From Paenibacillus sp. UNC499MF (GTDB taxonomy: Bacteria > Bacillota > Bacilli > Paenibacillales > NBRC-103111), in NCBI RefSeq assembly GCF_900107975.1, contig NZ_FNVF01000008.1, positions 62,001 to 126,000 on the forward strand: a stretch of 64,000 nt of DNA, read 5' to 3'. A program made the translations under genes and the position numbers. Of this stretch, positions 27,480 through 35,623 are shown piece after piece. Position 1 is the first letter of the stretch. Each line of letters starts with the position of its first letter. The notes beneath the pieces were generated by a model that was given only the letters and a program-made list of their open reading frames with translations, was not told the DNA's origin and did not search any database.

Positions 27480-28511
27480 TTAACCGGCCGGAGTGCCCTG
27501 GCACGCGATTTCCCTGCCGGCCCGGGCGGATTCGTAGGTTCCCAGTATGAGCTCCAGCGAATGCCTTCCCTCCGTTCCCGGCACAAGGGGCTCTCTGCCC
27601 TCCCGGACTGCGAGAGCCATATCCCGGATCTGAATCCGGTGTCCGTCGGGAATGACCTTGAACGGTTCGAATTCCGGGTGCTCCACAGGTTCACCGTCGA
27701 TTTTAAGCGCCACAATATCGTCGTCTTCAATCACCAGGGAGCCCCTCTCCCCGTGAATTTCGACGCGGTGCACAGGCCCAAGGTGCGCGGTGGTCGTAAT
27801 TTCAAGCAGGCCCAGAGCGCCGCTATCGAACTGCAGCACCGATACCGCGGTATCCTCCACTTCGATATCCCTCAGGACGGCCTTAGCTTTGCCGTACAGG
27901 GAAGCGACGGGGCCCGCCAGCCACTGGAGCAGGTCTACGGTATGAATCCCCTGATTCATCATGGCCCCGCCCCCGTCCATCGCCCAGGTGCCGCGCCAGC
28001 CCGCGCTGTCGTAATAGTCCTGGCTGCGGTAAATGTTCACGTAGCCCGAGCAGAGGCTGAGCTTGCCCAGCCGTCCCTCCCGGATCAGCTCCCGGGCATA
28101 CCGGGCCGCCGGGGACATCCGACGGGGGAATACCGTCGAGAGGAGAACGCCGTTCTCGCGGCTGACCCGGACCATTTCGTCGAAGTCGGCCATGGTAATG
28201 GCCATCGGCTTTTCGACGAAAACATGCTTGCCCGCTTTGGCGGCCTGCACGGCCTGCCCGGCATGAAGCCCGCTCGGCGTGCAGATGCAGACCACGTCCA
28301 GATCGTCGAGGGCGAGCATCTCTTCGAGGCTCCCGTAGACCGCCGCCGAGTAGGTCTGCCCGAAGCGGACCGCGTTCTCCGGCACGAAGTCGTACACCGC
28401 GGTCAATTCTGCTTCCGGCGTCTCCCGGATTCCCTTGGCATGGATGTCGGCGATGATGCCGCAGCCGATAAGGCCGAACCGGACTGGCTGCGCCGTAACC
28501 GGTGTTGTCAT
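27480..28511 (-). CDS. Gfo/Idh/MocA family oxidoreductase
   Basis: A 343-residue NAD(P)-dependent sugar dehydrogenase. The Rossmann loop is G-L-I-G-C-G-I-I-A (13-21), the catalytic-site motif is E-K-P-M-A-I-T (about 98-104), and the C-terminal alpha/beta domain has G-G-A-M-M-N-Q-G-I-H-T-V-D with the conserved D-x-x-x-H-like active-site segment. These enzymes oxidise or reduce sugars, inositols or sugar acids at ring hydroxyls. Last gene of operon A, 29 bp after the isomerase. Confidence 0.88.
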   Translation of the reverse strand: MTTPVTAQPVRFGLIGCGIIADIHAKGIRETPEAELTAVYDFVPENAVRFGQTYSAAVYGSLEEMLALDDLDVVCICTPSGLHAGQAVQAAKAGKHVFVEKPMAITMADFDEMVRVSRENGVLLSTVFPRRMSPAARYARELIREGRLGKLSLCSGYVNIYRSQDYYDSAGWRGTWAMDGGGAMMNQGIHTVDLLQWLAGPVASLYGKAKAVLRDIEVEDTAVSVLQFDSGALGLLEITTTAHLGPVHRVEIHGERGSLVIEDDDIVALKIDGEPVEHPEFEPFKVIPDGHRIQIRDMALAVREGREPLVPGTEGRHSLELILGTYESARAGREIACQGTPAG

Positions 28512-28540
28512 AAGAAAGTCACTTCCCTTTCGATGATAAG

Positions 28541-29584
28541 CTAATTGCCGCCGGGAGCGGACACGGATGAAGAGGCTGGAGATGCCGATGCATCCGGGGA
28601 GGCCTGTGCCTCCGATGCCGGCACTGCGGCCGATGCAGGCGCTGCTGTCGACGCCGGTGCTGTCGCTGCCGACGCTGCGACCGGTTTCCGCGGTACAGAT
28701 GTCGTTGTCCGTACCGCAGCCGATGCCGCCGCCTCCCGGAGCAGCTGCCGAACCGCGTCGCGGTCATGGGCAAGCTGCTCGATAGGTGGGTACGGGGCGA
28801 AGCATTCGAGCGTCACCCAGCCCCCGTAACCCGTCTCCGCAAGCGCCTCGAAAAGCTCGCGGTGATCCACTTCCCCCTCGCCTAGTCGGCACTGGAGGAA
28901 ATGCTCCTCCCCATGGCGGGTGACGTTGCGGAACGTTCCCGTTCCCGGCCCGCCCGCTGCGGGGATTCTTTTCTCGTCCTTCACATGGACATGCTGCAGG
29001 CGGCTGCCCAGCCCCGTCACGGAAGCGCGGCCGAAATCGGTGTCGCTGATGTACATGTTTCCCGCGTCGTGAATCAGCCCGACATTGTCTTCGCCGATCA
29101 TCTCCAGCAGACGGAGGGAGCTTTCCACGGTTTCGATCAGGCTCACATTGTGAATCTCCAGCAGGATCGTCTTCTCGTATCTGCGGGCCTCCTCCGCGCA
29201 TTTTCTGAGCCAGTGGGCCGCCTTCTCGTAATGATAATCGGCAGCCAGGAAAGCGTTGGGCCCTCCCGGAAAAACCCGGATCATGTCCGTTTCCAGATAA
29301 TCCGCCCGCTCCAGCAGGGCGAGAAACTCGTCGTAAGCGGCTGCGCATTCGGAATCGCCCGATTCGGAGAACCGCCCCATGTAACCGCCCAGCACCGGGA
29401 TGTCCAGTACATGCTCATCGGCGAGCCTGCGGATCTCCTTCACCCTCGGAATTGACGTCTGGGGCGATAAATGGGGCTCCCGGCACGCGATTTCAATCCC
29501 GTCGAAACCGAGATCCGCCGTGATTTTCATCGCTTCCTGAATGCTGTACTCCATGAGAGCGCCGCTGAATGCCGCGATTTTCAT
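28541..29584 (-). CDS. Sugar phosphate isomerase/epimerase-like TIM barrel with Ala-rich tail
   Basis: A 347-residue protein of the AP endonuclease 2/xylose isomerase-like barrel family. Metal ligands are visible: Glu in L-L-E-I-H-N, Asp/His in L-I-H-D-A-G-N, H-V-H-V-K-D and L-E-C-F. The barrel ends near residue 283. The last 64 residues (28544-28735) are almost only Ala, Ser, Pro, Thr and Val, which is not a family feature. The ATG at 29584 follows AAAGGAGA. An ATG overlapping the upstream stop at 29605 lacks its own site. It probably converts the imported sugar or keto-sugar together with the Gfo/Idh enzyme. Confidence 0.82.
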   Translation of the reverse strand: MKIAAFSGALMEYSIQEAMKITADLGFDGIEIACREPHLSPQTSIPRVKEIRRLADEHVLDIPVLGGYMGRFSESGDSECAAAYDEFLALLERADYLETDMIRVFPGGPNAFLAADYHYEKAAHWLRKCAEEARRYEKTILLEIHNVSLIETVESSLRLLEMIGEDNVGLIHDAGNMYISDTDFGRASVTGLGSRLQHVHVKDEKRIPAAGGPGTGTFRNVTRHGEEHFLQCRLGEGEVDHRELFEALAETGYGGWVTLECFAPYPPIEQLAHDRDAVRQLLREAAASAAVRTTTSVPRKPVAASAATAPASTAAPASAAVPASEAQASPDASASPASSSVSAPGGN

Positions 29585-29601
29585 AAGAGAGCCGTCTCCT
29601 T

Positions 29602-30426
29602 TCATTTAATGCCCGAGGCACTGTGGTTCTGCACGAAATATTTTTCCGCGAACAGGAATACGATCAGAATCGGCACCAGACTCAGCAGAGCGGCCGCAAC
29701 CATGAGCTGTTCGTTCCCGAACCACTGGCCGCCCAGCGAAAGAATTCCGATCGGAAGCGTAAACTTATCGTTCGAGGTCAAATAAATGACCGGCGTCAAA
29801 ATTTCGTTCCATTTGCCCATAAACGTAAAGATCGCCAGCGTAGCCAAGGTCGGTCGCGCCATCGGCATGAAGATCCGCCAATACACCTGGATCGGGTTGC
29901 AGCCCTCCAGCTTCGCGGATTCCTCGTACTCCTTCGGAATGTTCATGAACGCCTGCCTCATCAGGAAAATACCGAACGGCTGCGCGAGCCACTCGATTAC
30001 CCAGAGCGGCGTAAGCGTATCGAGCATCTGCAGCTTATTGAAAATAATAAAATGAGGGATGATGATGACGACCGGCGGGATCATCATCGTTCCGAGCACC
30101 ATGACGAACAGGGCGTTCTTCATCGGAAACCGGAGTCTGGCGAACGCGTAGCCGACCATGGAGCACGAAAGCAGCGCCCCTACTACGGAAAGCAGGGCAA
30201 CGGTAAAGCTGTTCAGCGTGTACCCGCCTATATTGCCGAGCTTCAGCACCTCCGCGTAATTCGACCACTGGAAAATTTCCGGTATCCATTTCGGAGGTAC
30301 GGACGTGTACTCCTTATACGTCTTGAGCGAATTCATCAGGGCCGTCGCAAACGGGACGAGCATCACCAGCGACGACAAGATAATGACCGTATAGCGGAGA
30401 ATCGTCGGCAGTCTTTTATGTTTCAT
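29602..30426 (-). CDS. Carbohydrate ABC transporter permease, MalG type
   Basis: A 274-residue permease with six helices and the EAA loop E-E-S-A-K-L-E-G-C-N near residue 190. AAAGGAGA precedes the ATG at 30426. It is followed directly by the isomerase gene and pairs with the MalF-type permease 57 bp upstream. Confidence 0.92.
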   Translation of the reverse strand: MKHKRLPTILRYTVIILSSLVMLVPFATALMNSLKTYKEYTSVPPKWIPEIFQWSNYAEVLKLGNIGGYTLNSFTVALLSVVGALLSCSMVGYAFARLRFPMKNALFVMVLGTMMIPPVVIIIPHFIIFNKLQMLDTLTPLWVIEWLAQPFGIFLMRQAFMNIPKEYEESAKLEGCNPIQVYWRIFMPMARPTLATLAIFTFMGKWNEILTPVIYLTSNDKFTLPIGILSLGGQWFGNEQLMVAAALLSLVPILIVFLFAEKYFVQNHSASGIK

Positions 30427-30483
30427 ACTAGGGTCTCCTTTCCGGCGGCGGAACCGCACTAAAGTCCATTCCGCAAGACAGGG

Positions 30484-31437
30484 TCAATCGTAGTGGACCC
30501 ATTTCTTCTGCACCTTCATCTGAATCAGGGTTAGCGTGAACAGGATCATGAACAGTACCCAGGCAATAGCCGAAGCATAGCCCATCCGCATGAAGGTGAA
30601 GCCCTCGCGGTACAGGTACAGCATCAGAACCAGGCTGGAGTTGTTCGGACCGCCCGCGGAGCTCATTTCCCCGCCCCCTGTCAGAACATACACCTGCTCG
30701 AAAGCCTGGAACGTGCTGATCGTGCTCAGAATGATGACTAGGAACGTGGTCGGGGATATGAGCGGAAACGTAATCGACAGAAATTTGCGCAGTGTGCCCG
30801 CCCCGTCTATTTCGGCGGCCTCGTACAAATCCTGGGGCACGCTTTGAAGACCCGCCAGATAAATCACCATGATATAGCCGATCCCCTTCCAGACGGCGAT
30901 CAGAACCAGCAGCGGGATCACGAGTTTCCCGTCCTGCAGCCAGCGCTGCGGGTCCAGCCCCAGCGACGCCAGAATCGAGTTGGCGAAGCCGAAACGGGGA
31001 TTAAAGATCGCGTCCGACACGTACAAAATGACCGTCCACGATGATATTACCGGGATGAAATGGGCCATGCGGAACAGCTTCAGCCCTTTCAGCTTCTGGT
31101 TCAGCACAACGGCCAGAATCAGCGCCAGAATCGTCTGGGCCGGAACGAACAGAACCGCAAAATACAGCGTGTTCCACAGCGATTTCCAGAAAAGCTCGTC
31201 CCCGAGCAGACGTCCGTAATTGTCCAGCCCCGTCCATTTCGGCGGGTTCATCATGTCGTACTGCGAGAAGCTGAAATAGAGCGAAGCGACAAGAGGCCCG
31301 GCCACGAATATGATAAAGTGAATCAGGTAAGGGGAGACGAGAAGCAGTCCCCATTTCCCCTCCTGATCAAGCGGTCTGAGCTTTTTTGCCGGGGTTTGAG
31401 CTTTCGCATAGGCTTTGCCGCTTACGGTGTCGTTCAT
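30484..31437 (-). CDS. Carbohydrate ABC transporter permease, MalF type
   Basis: A 317-residue permease with a 35-residue cytoplasmic start, six helices and EAA motif L-Y-E-A-A-E-I-D-G-A-G. It is the second membrane subunit of operon A and follows the binding protein by 33 bp. No ATPase is encoded locally; an MsmX-type shared ATPase is expected. Confidence 0.92.
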   Translation of the reverse strand: MNDTVSGKAYAKAQTPAKKLRPLDQEGKWGLLLVSPYLIHFIIFVAGPLVASLYFSFSQYDMMNPPKWTGLDNYGRLLGDELFWKSLWNTLYFAVLFVPAQTILALILAVVLNQKLKGLKLFRMAHFIPVISSWTVILYVSDAIFNPRFGFANSILASLGLDPQRWLQDGKLVIPLLVLIAVWKGIGYIMVIYLAGLQSVPQDLYEAAEIDGAGTLRKFLSITFPLISPTTFLVIILSTISTFQAFEQVYVLTGGGEMSSAGGPNNSSLVLMLYLYREGFTFMRMGYASAIAWVLFMILFTLTLIQMKVQKKWVHYD

Positions 31438-31470
31438 AGAAAGCCCATCCTCCCTTCCGTAAATTGCGGT

Positions 31471-32826
31471 TTACTTCTTATAAAAATCATCCAGCACCTT
31501 CTGCACCGCCTTATCGGCATCCGCCAGTGCGGCGTCTATCGGAGCGTCTCCAAGGAATGCCCTTTGGGCGTTCTCGTTAAACTTGCCGACCCACTCTTCC
31601 CATACGGCGTTGTTGTCGAGCGTTTTGGCAAATTCCAGGCTGTCGAGGAAAGCCTTCCGGTTAGCCGGCTTCTCGCCCGCTTTCAGGAACACGTCGGAAT
31701 TCGCGACCGATTTCTTCACCGGAATCGCTTCGCCGAGCGCCGCCCATTCCTTCTGGACGTCGTCCTCCGTCGCCCAGTATTTGATCCATTCCCATGCCGC
31801 CTGCGCCTTGGCGTCCGACGACTTCTGGTTCACGACCCAGGAATTCGCGATAACCGGCGATACCCGCTTGCCGTCGGGTCCTTTGGGCAGCAGCGTGACA
31901 TCGTAGTTCAGCTTCGCTTCGTTGGCGGCCAGCACGCGGGCGTAGATGCCGATGCGCATCGCGGCGGAACCGCTCGGGAATACCGCCATAGAGCTCTGGA
32001 AGCTTTTCAGATCGACGGGATCGGTGATAATGCCCCTCTTCATGCCGTCCACCATCCACTCGAACGCCTGCTTATTCTGCGGAGTGTTAATGACCGACTT
32101 CTGGACCGTATCGTCCAGGACGCCGCCCCCGTATGATTTCATCACGGAGAACCAGCCTTCCGTAATGCTGAAGAAGGTCAGTCCGAACTGGTTGACGTTC
32201 TTCGGATCGAAGCCAGATTCGTCCGCCTTCTTGCCCTTGGCGTCAAGCGTGAGCAGCGCCGCATTTTTCTTCAGGTCTTCCCACGTCCAGTCCTCATTGG
32301 GATAAGCGACCCCAGCTTTGTCGAACAAATCCTTGTTATAGAAGAGCGCCCCCACCTGAATGCCCTGGGGTACGGCCCAGTACTTTCCTTTGGCGTCTTT
32401 GTTGAAATCCAGCCCGTAATAGTCGTCCTTCTTCAAATCCTTGCCGATCCATTCGGTGAGGTCCTTAACCGCGCCCCGTTCGGCATATTTCATGACATAA
32501 ACTCCGTCCGAGAGCCATACGTCCGGCGCCTGCCCGGCCGCGATCTGCGTATCGAGCTTCTGATAAAACTGTCCGTAAGGCGCGCTCTGGGTATTTACTT
32601 TGATGTCCGGGTGCTTCTTCATAAACTTGTCGATCAGCTCTTTCATCTTCGCATCCGATTTCCCGTCGGAATAATAACCGAGCAGGATCTCGACCGGCTT
32701 GCCGCCGTTGTCTTTGGAACCTGCGCCCGTCCCCGTCGTTTCAGCCGTTCCTTTCGAACAGCCCGCTCCCACAACTGCCAGTGTCAGTGCGGACAGGAGT
32801 ACGGTCGTCCAAGTTTTTCTTCTCAT
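31471..32826 (-). CDS. Sugar-binding lipoprotein (SBP family 1)
   Basis: A 451-residue lipoprotein with signal peptide and lipobox V-G-A-G-C, a Gly/Thr/Ser spacer, then the bilobal fold (I-L-L-G-Y-Y-S-D-G, Q-A-P-D-V-W-L, A-V-F-P-S-G-S-A-A-M). The length is typical of CUT1 binding proteins. It presents oligosaccharides to the next two permeases; the secreted glycosidase-like gene upstream may supply them. Confidence 0.9.
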   Translation of the reverse strand: MRRKTWTTVLLSALTLAVVGAGCSKGTAETTGTGAGSKDNGGKPVEILLGYYSDGKSDAKMKELIDKFMKKHPDIKVNTQSAPYGQFYQKLDTQIAAGQAPDVWLSDGVYVMKYAERGAVKDLTEWIGKDLKKDDYYGLDFNKDAKGKYWAVPQGIQVGALFYNKDLFDKAGVAYPNEDWTWEDLKKNAALLTLDAKGKKADESGFDPKNVNQFGLTFFSITEGWFSVMKSYGGGVLDDTVQKSVINTPQNKQAFEWMVDGMKRGIITDPVDLKSFQSSMAVFPSGSAAMRIGIYARVLAANEAKLNYDVTLLPKGPDGKRVSPVIANSWVVNQKSSDAKAQAAWEWIKYWATEDDVQKEWAALGEAIPVKKSVANSDVFLKAGEKPANRKAFLDSLEFAKTLDNNAVWEEWVGKFNENAQRAFLGDAPIDAALADADKAVQKVLDDFYKK

Positions 32827-32918
32827 CTCTCTGTTCAGCCCCTTGTCTTTTCAAAATAAAGTTGCTCATTCGGCGGCTGACCGCCGTTATGTGACGCCAG
32901 CAATTCGCGCCCTGTGGA

Positions 32919-32966
32919 GCATCGTTCGGTGTATCACTCGGTGCATCGTTCGGTGCATCCTCCGCT
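32919..32966. repeat. Four 12-bp degenerate tandem units
   Basis: Units GCATCGTTCGGT, GTATCACTCGGT, GCATCGTTCGGT and GCATCCTCCGCT follow each other without gaps in the 287-bp spacer (32827-33113) between the glycosidase-like and binding-protein genes. No other element is evident in that spacer apart from a short 6-bp GC hairpin near 32872. Confidence 0.7.
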
Positions 32967-33113
32967 TGCTGAAAGTTCGTGAAACAGCTGCCCTCGCGGA
33001 TGCGGTTCGCCGGCTCAACCGGCCTCCGGTATCCGGCGGGCCGCCGCGCAGTGCCGCAGCGTGCTCCCGGATTCACCCACGCCGCTTAGCGCCGGAAGCC
33101 CGGACTGCCCGCC

Positions 33114-35387
33114 CTACTTCTCCGCGCCGCCCCAGACGGCCGAAGCTTCCCGGGGCTTGTCGTAGGCATGCGCCCAGTAGTAGCCGGCCGCCATGATCCG
33201 CCGCGGGGCGAAGCCGATCTCGCCGGACGCGGCTTGAACGGACTCGGACGCCGCGGTGAACGTCCCGTCGGATGCGGACCGGCCGTCCACGTACTTGCCG
33301 CCCATCCGGGTGAACCGCCCGTGGACCGCGGCCGCGACGGGTTCGCCCGTCCGCATGTCCGCCGTTTTCAGCCGGACGGAAGCTTTCGTGCCGTCATACG
33401 TCACCTGCATGCCGTCCACGATCATCGGCTTCAGGTCCGTGACGCCCGTCTTCGCGGATACTTCCGGCGAGGCCGGGCCTTCGTTCCCCGCCGCATCGAA
33501 AGCCGCTACACGGTAGTAGTACACCGTGTCCGGCAGAAGCCCGCCGTCCTGGAACGAGAGGCCGCGCGCCGTACCGGCCAGCAGCTCACGCGAAGGCTTG
33601 AATCCCCGCACGGTGCTCCGGTAGATCTTGTAGCCCTCGACTTCCATGTTATCGGAAGCCCGGCCGTAGGCCAGATCGATCCGCTGGTAGTCGAATGCGG
33701 CCGCTTGCGGCCTGCCTTTCACGGCCGAAGGAGGCCGGTTGTCGGCCGGCGGCTGCCAGAAGCGGGCACCGGGCCCCCAGGCGGAAGGCAGCGCGCGCAG
33801 CGTATCGTAGTGATGCAGCGCGATTCCGCCGAATGCGGCGTTCCCCCCGAACGCGGCGTACACTTTATCCAGCTCCCGCTCCATGTAGGAGCGCCCTTCT
33901 TCGCTGAAGGAGATCGTTTCCGGATCGCCTCCGTCCGCGATGTCTTTGGTCTCTACGCCGAGGATGACAGAGTTCGGCTTGCCGATTTTATTGGCGTAGT
34001 CGATCTCTCCCTGCGCCTGCTGGATGATGCCGGCACCGCCCTCGGCCTGATCCCGGTAATCCATGATGGCGATATAGTCCGCCGTGTCCTGGATATGCTC
34101 GGACAGCCATTTCGTGGAGCCGTTCCACGTAATGCTTTTTGCCGTGTCGGACGAATCGTACCATCTCGGGATGGCGGGTCCGACCGGCAGGAACAAGCCC
34201 GACGCGTCTTTGCGCTCCATCAGTGCGGCGAGCATATCGAGGTATTGAATCTGAACGTCCGGGTAGCTCGTTTTAAAATCCGGCAGCGAATACGGCTCCG
34301 TGTCCACATTCACTCCGTCAAACCGCTCCGCAGCTTCGGAAGCCAGGTTGTAGTTCAGCACCTTTTCGAATTCCCGCAGCGCCGCTTCCCTGTATCGCGG
34401 ATAAGTTCCGAAGTACGGCGGAACCGTTCCTCCCGCTATCAGCGCCTGCACGCGGTATCCTTCGGCATGAGCCCATCGTACGAAATCCCGCACCTTGGGC
34501 CTTTCATCCTCCAGCATGTCGGTGCCCCCTAATTTGTCGACCCCGAGATACAGCGTCGTAACGGGGTCCTGGCCGAACGTCTTCGTATCCTTCGCCATCG
34601 CATCGAGTACTTGCCGGGAACCCGGCGTCTGGATGAGATTGTAGGACGCGTTCTCCCAGATCCACATGGAGCGGTCCTGGCGGGGCAGCACGGTGACGGG
34701 TTTCGGCTCCGGCCCTCCGCCTGTGCGGACGTACGTCGTCAGGCTCCGGCCCGTATGGCCACGCACGTCGGTCGCCCGGGCCTCGATGCTGTTCGTGCGG
34801 CTTCCCGTTTTCTTCGTATCCCATTTGTAGAGATAGCCGCTTCCTTTCTTCTCGGCCCGCTTCCAGTTCCCGCCGTTTATGCGCACCTCCACGGATTTAA
34901 CCGGATTCGCGCCGTAAACGTTCACCGTTACGTCGGCAGTGCCGCTTACCTTGTCACGGTCCGCGGGACTCGCGATCGTTACCTGCGGCACGCCCGCGGC
35001 CGGATTATCCACCGTCAGACGGGTGTAGGCCGACCAGGCGTTATACCGGGTCGCCGTATCCTTCGCCCTGGCGATCAGCTCGACTTCCCCGTCGTATGCG
35101 GTAGTATCCAGGTCATAATACCAGGTACCCGCATCATCCCCGTTGGGGTCGTCCATGTGCGCATCCGCCGCTTTTTGACCGTTGATTACCAGCTCGACCT
35201 CGTAAGCTCCCGCATAAGAACCGCCGATCCTGACCGTACCCACTTCCAGACGGCCACCGTCCCTGTGGGAATCGATCGTCAGCAGGGAAGCCGCATTGCT
35301 CCTGGATACCGGAAACGTCATAACACCAAGCAGAAGAACCAGTGCCAAAAGAGAGCCTTTTTTCCAGCCGTTCCATACGGATGTCAC
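33114..35387 (-). CDS. Secreted multidomain glycoside hydrolase-like protein (GH18-like barrel, Ig and Fn3 modules)
   Basis: A 757-residue exported protein. Signal peptide about 1-33; Ig-like region about 34-128; Big_7-like Ig domain 134-222 (I-A-S-P-A-D ... S-V-E-V-R-I-N); putative TIM barrel about 238-545; Fn3 module about 555-647 (G-Y-K-I-Y-R-S ... Y-Y-Y-R-V-A-A-F-D); C-terminal beta domain to the end. In the barrel F-D-G-V-N-V-D-T-E (356-364) matches the GH18 pattern D-x-x-D-x-D-x-E except that Asn360 replaces an Asp, and I-A-I-M-D-Y-R resembles the later GH18 strand. The start is GTG with GGAGGAT upstream. First gene of operon A, so likely an extracellular polysaccharide-processing enzyme. 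Family assignment is tentative. Confidence 0.65.
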   Translation of the reverse strand: MTSVWNGWKKGSLLALVLLLGVMTFPVSRSNAASLLTIDSHRDGGRLEVGTVRIGGSYAGAYEVELVINGQKAADAHMDDPNGDDAGTWYYDLDTTAYDGEVELIARAKDTATRYNAWSAYTRLTVDNPAAGVPQVTIASPADRDKVSGTADVTVNVYGANPVKSVEVRINGGNWKRAEKKGSGYLYKWDTKKTGSRTNSIEARATDVRGHTGRSLTTYVRTGGGPEPKPVTVLPRQDRSMWIWENASYNLIQTPGSRQVLDAMAKDTKTFGQDPVTTLYLGVDKLGGTDMLEDERPKVRDFVRWAHAEGYRVQALIAGGTVPPYFGTYPRYREAALREFEKVLNYNLASEAAERFDGVNVDTEPYSLPDFKTSYPDVQIQYLDMLAALMERKDASGLFLPVGPAIPRWYDSSDTAKSITWNGSTKWLSEHIQDTADYIAIMDYRDQAEGGAGIIQQAQGEIDYANKIGKPNSVILGVETKDIADGGDPETISFSEEGRSYMERELDKVYAAFGGNAAFGGIALHHYDTLRALPSAWGPGARFWQPPADNRPPSAVKGRPQAAAFDYQRIDLAYGRASDNMEVEGYKIYRSTVRGFKPSRELLAGTARGLSFQDGGLLPDTVYYYRVAAFDAAGNEGPASPEVSAKTGVTDLKPMIVDGMQVTYDGTKASVRLKTADMRTGEPVAAAVHGRFTRMGGKYVDGRSASDGTFTAASESVQAASGEIGFAPRRIMAAGYYWAHAYDKPREASAVWGGAEK

Positions 35388-35487
35388 GGAATCATCCTCC
35401 TTGTCGGATTCAAGTTCATGTTGCGGCCCCGGCGGGCATAAACGCTTTTTTCGCCTAGCCAGGGCAATTTTTAACGGATCGATAAAA

Positions 35488-35501
35488 ATAAAGCGTTTTC
35501 A
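35488..35501 (-). promoter_or_regulatory. cre-like site between operon A and its YesMN system
   Basis: TGAAAACGCTTTAT on the minus strand, identical to the element at 8794-8807. It lies 101 bp upstream of the glycosidase-like gene and 123 bp upstream of the kinase gene, so either or both could be under CcpA. Confidence 0.5.
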
Positions 35502-35623
35502 ATGTGTAGCTGTAGTATACGGGATGAAAAAGCGGCGCCGCATGGTTTTTTATTTACAATTGGTGTTTTTTTGCTACACTATTTTTAACCCGGACTATGA
35601 AGAACGGAAGAGGGGGTGTGACG

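Noticed and set aside
28545-28829. Plus-strand frame over the isomerase tail
   Set aside because: Asp/Ala repeats are the antisense reading of the Ala-rich tail.
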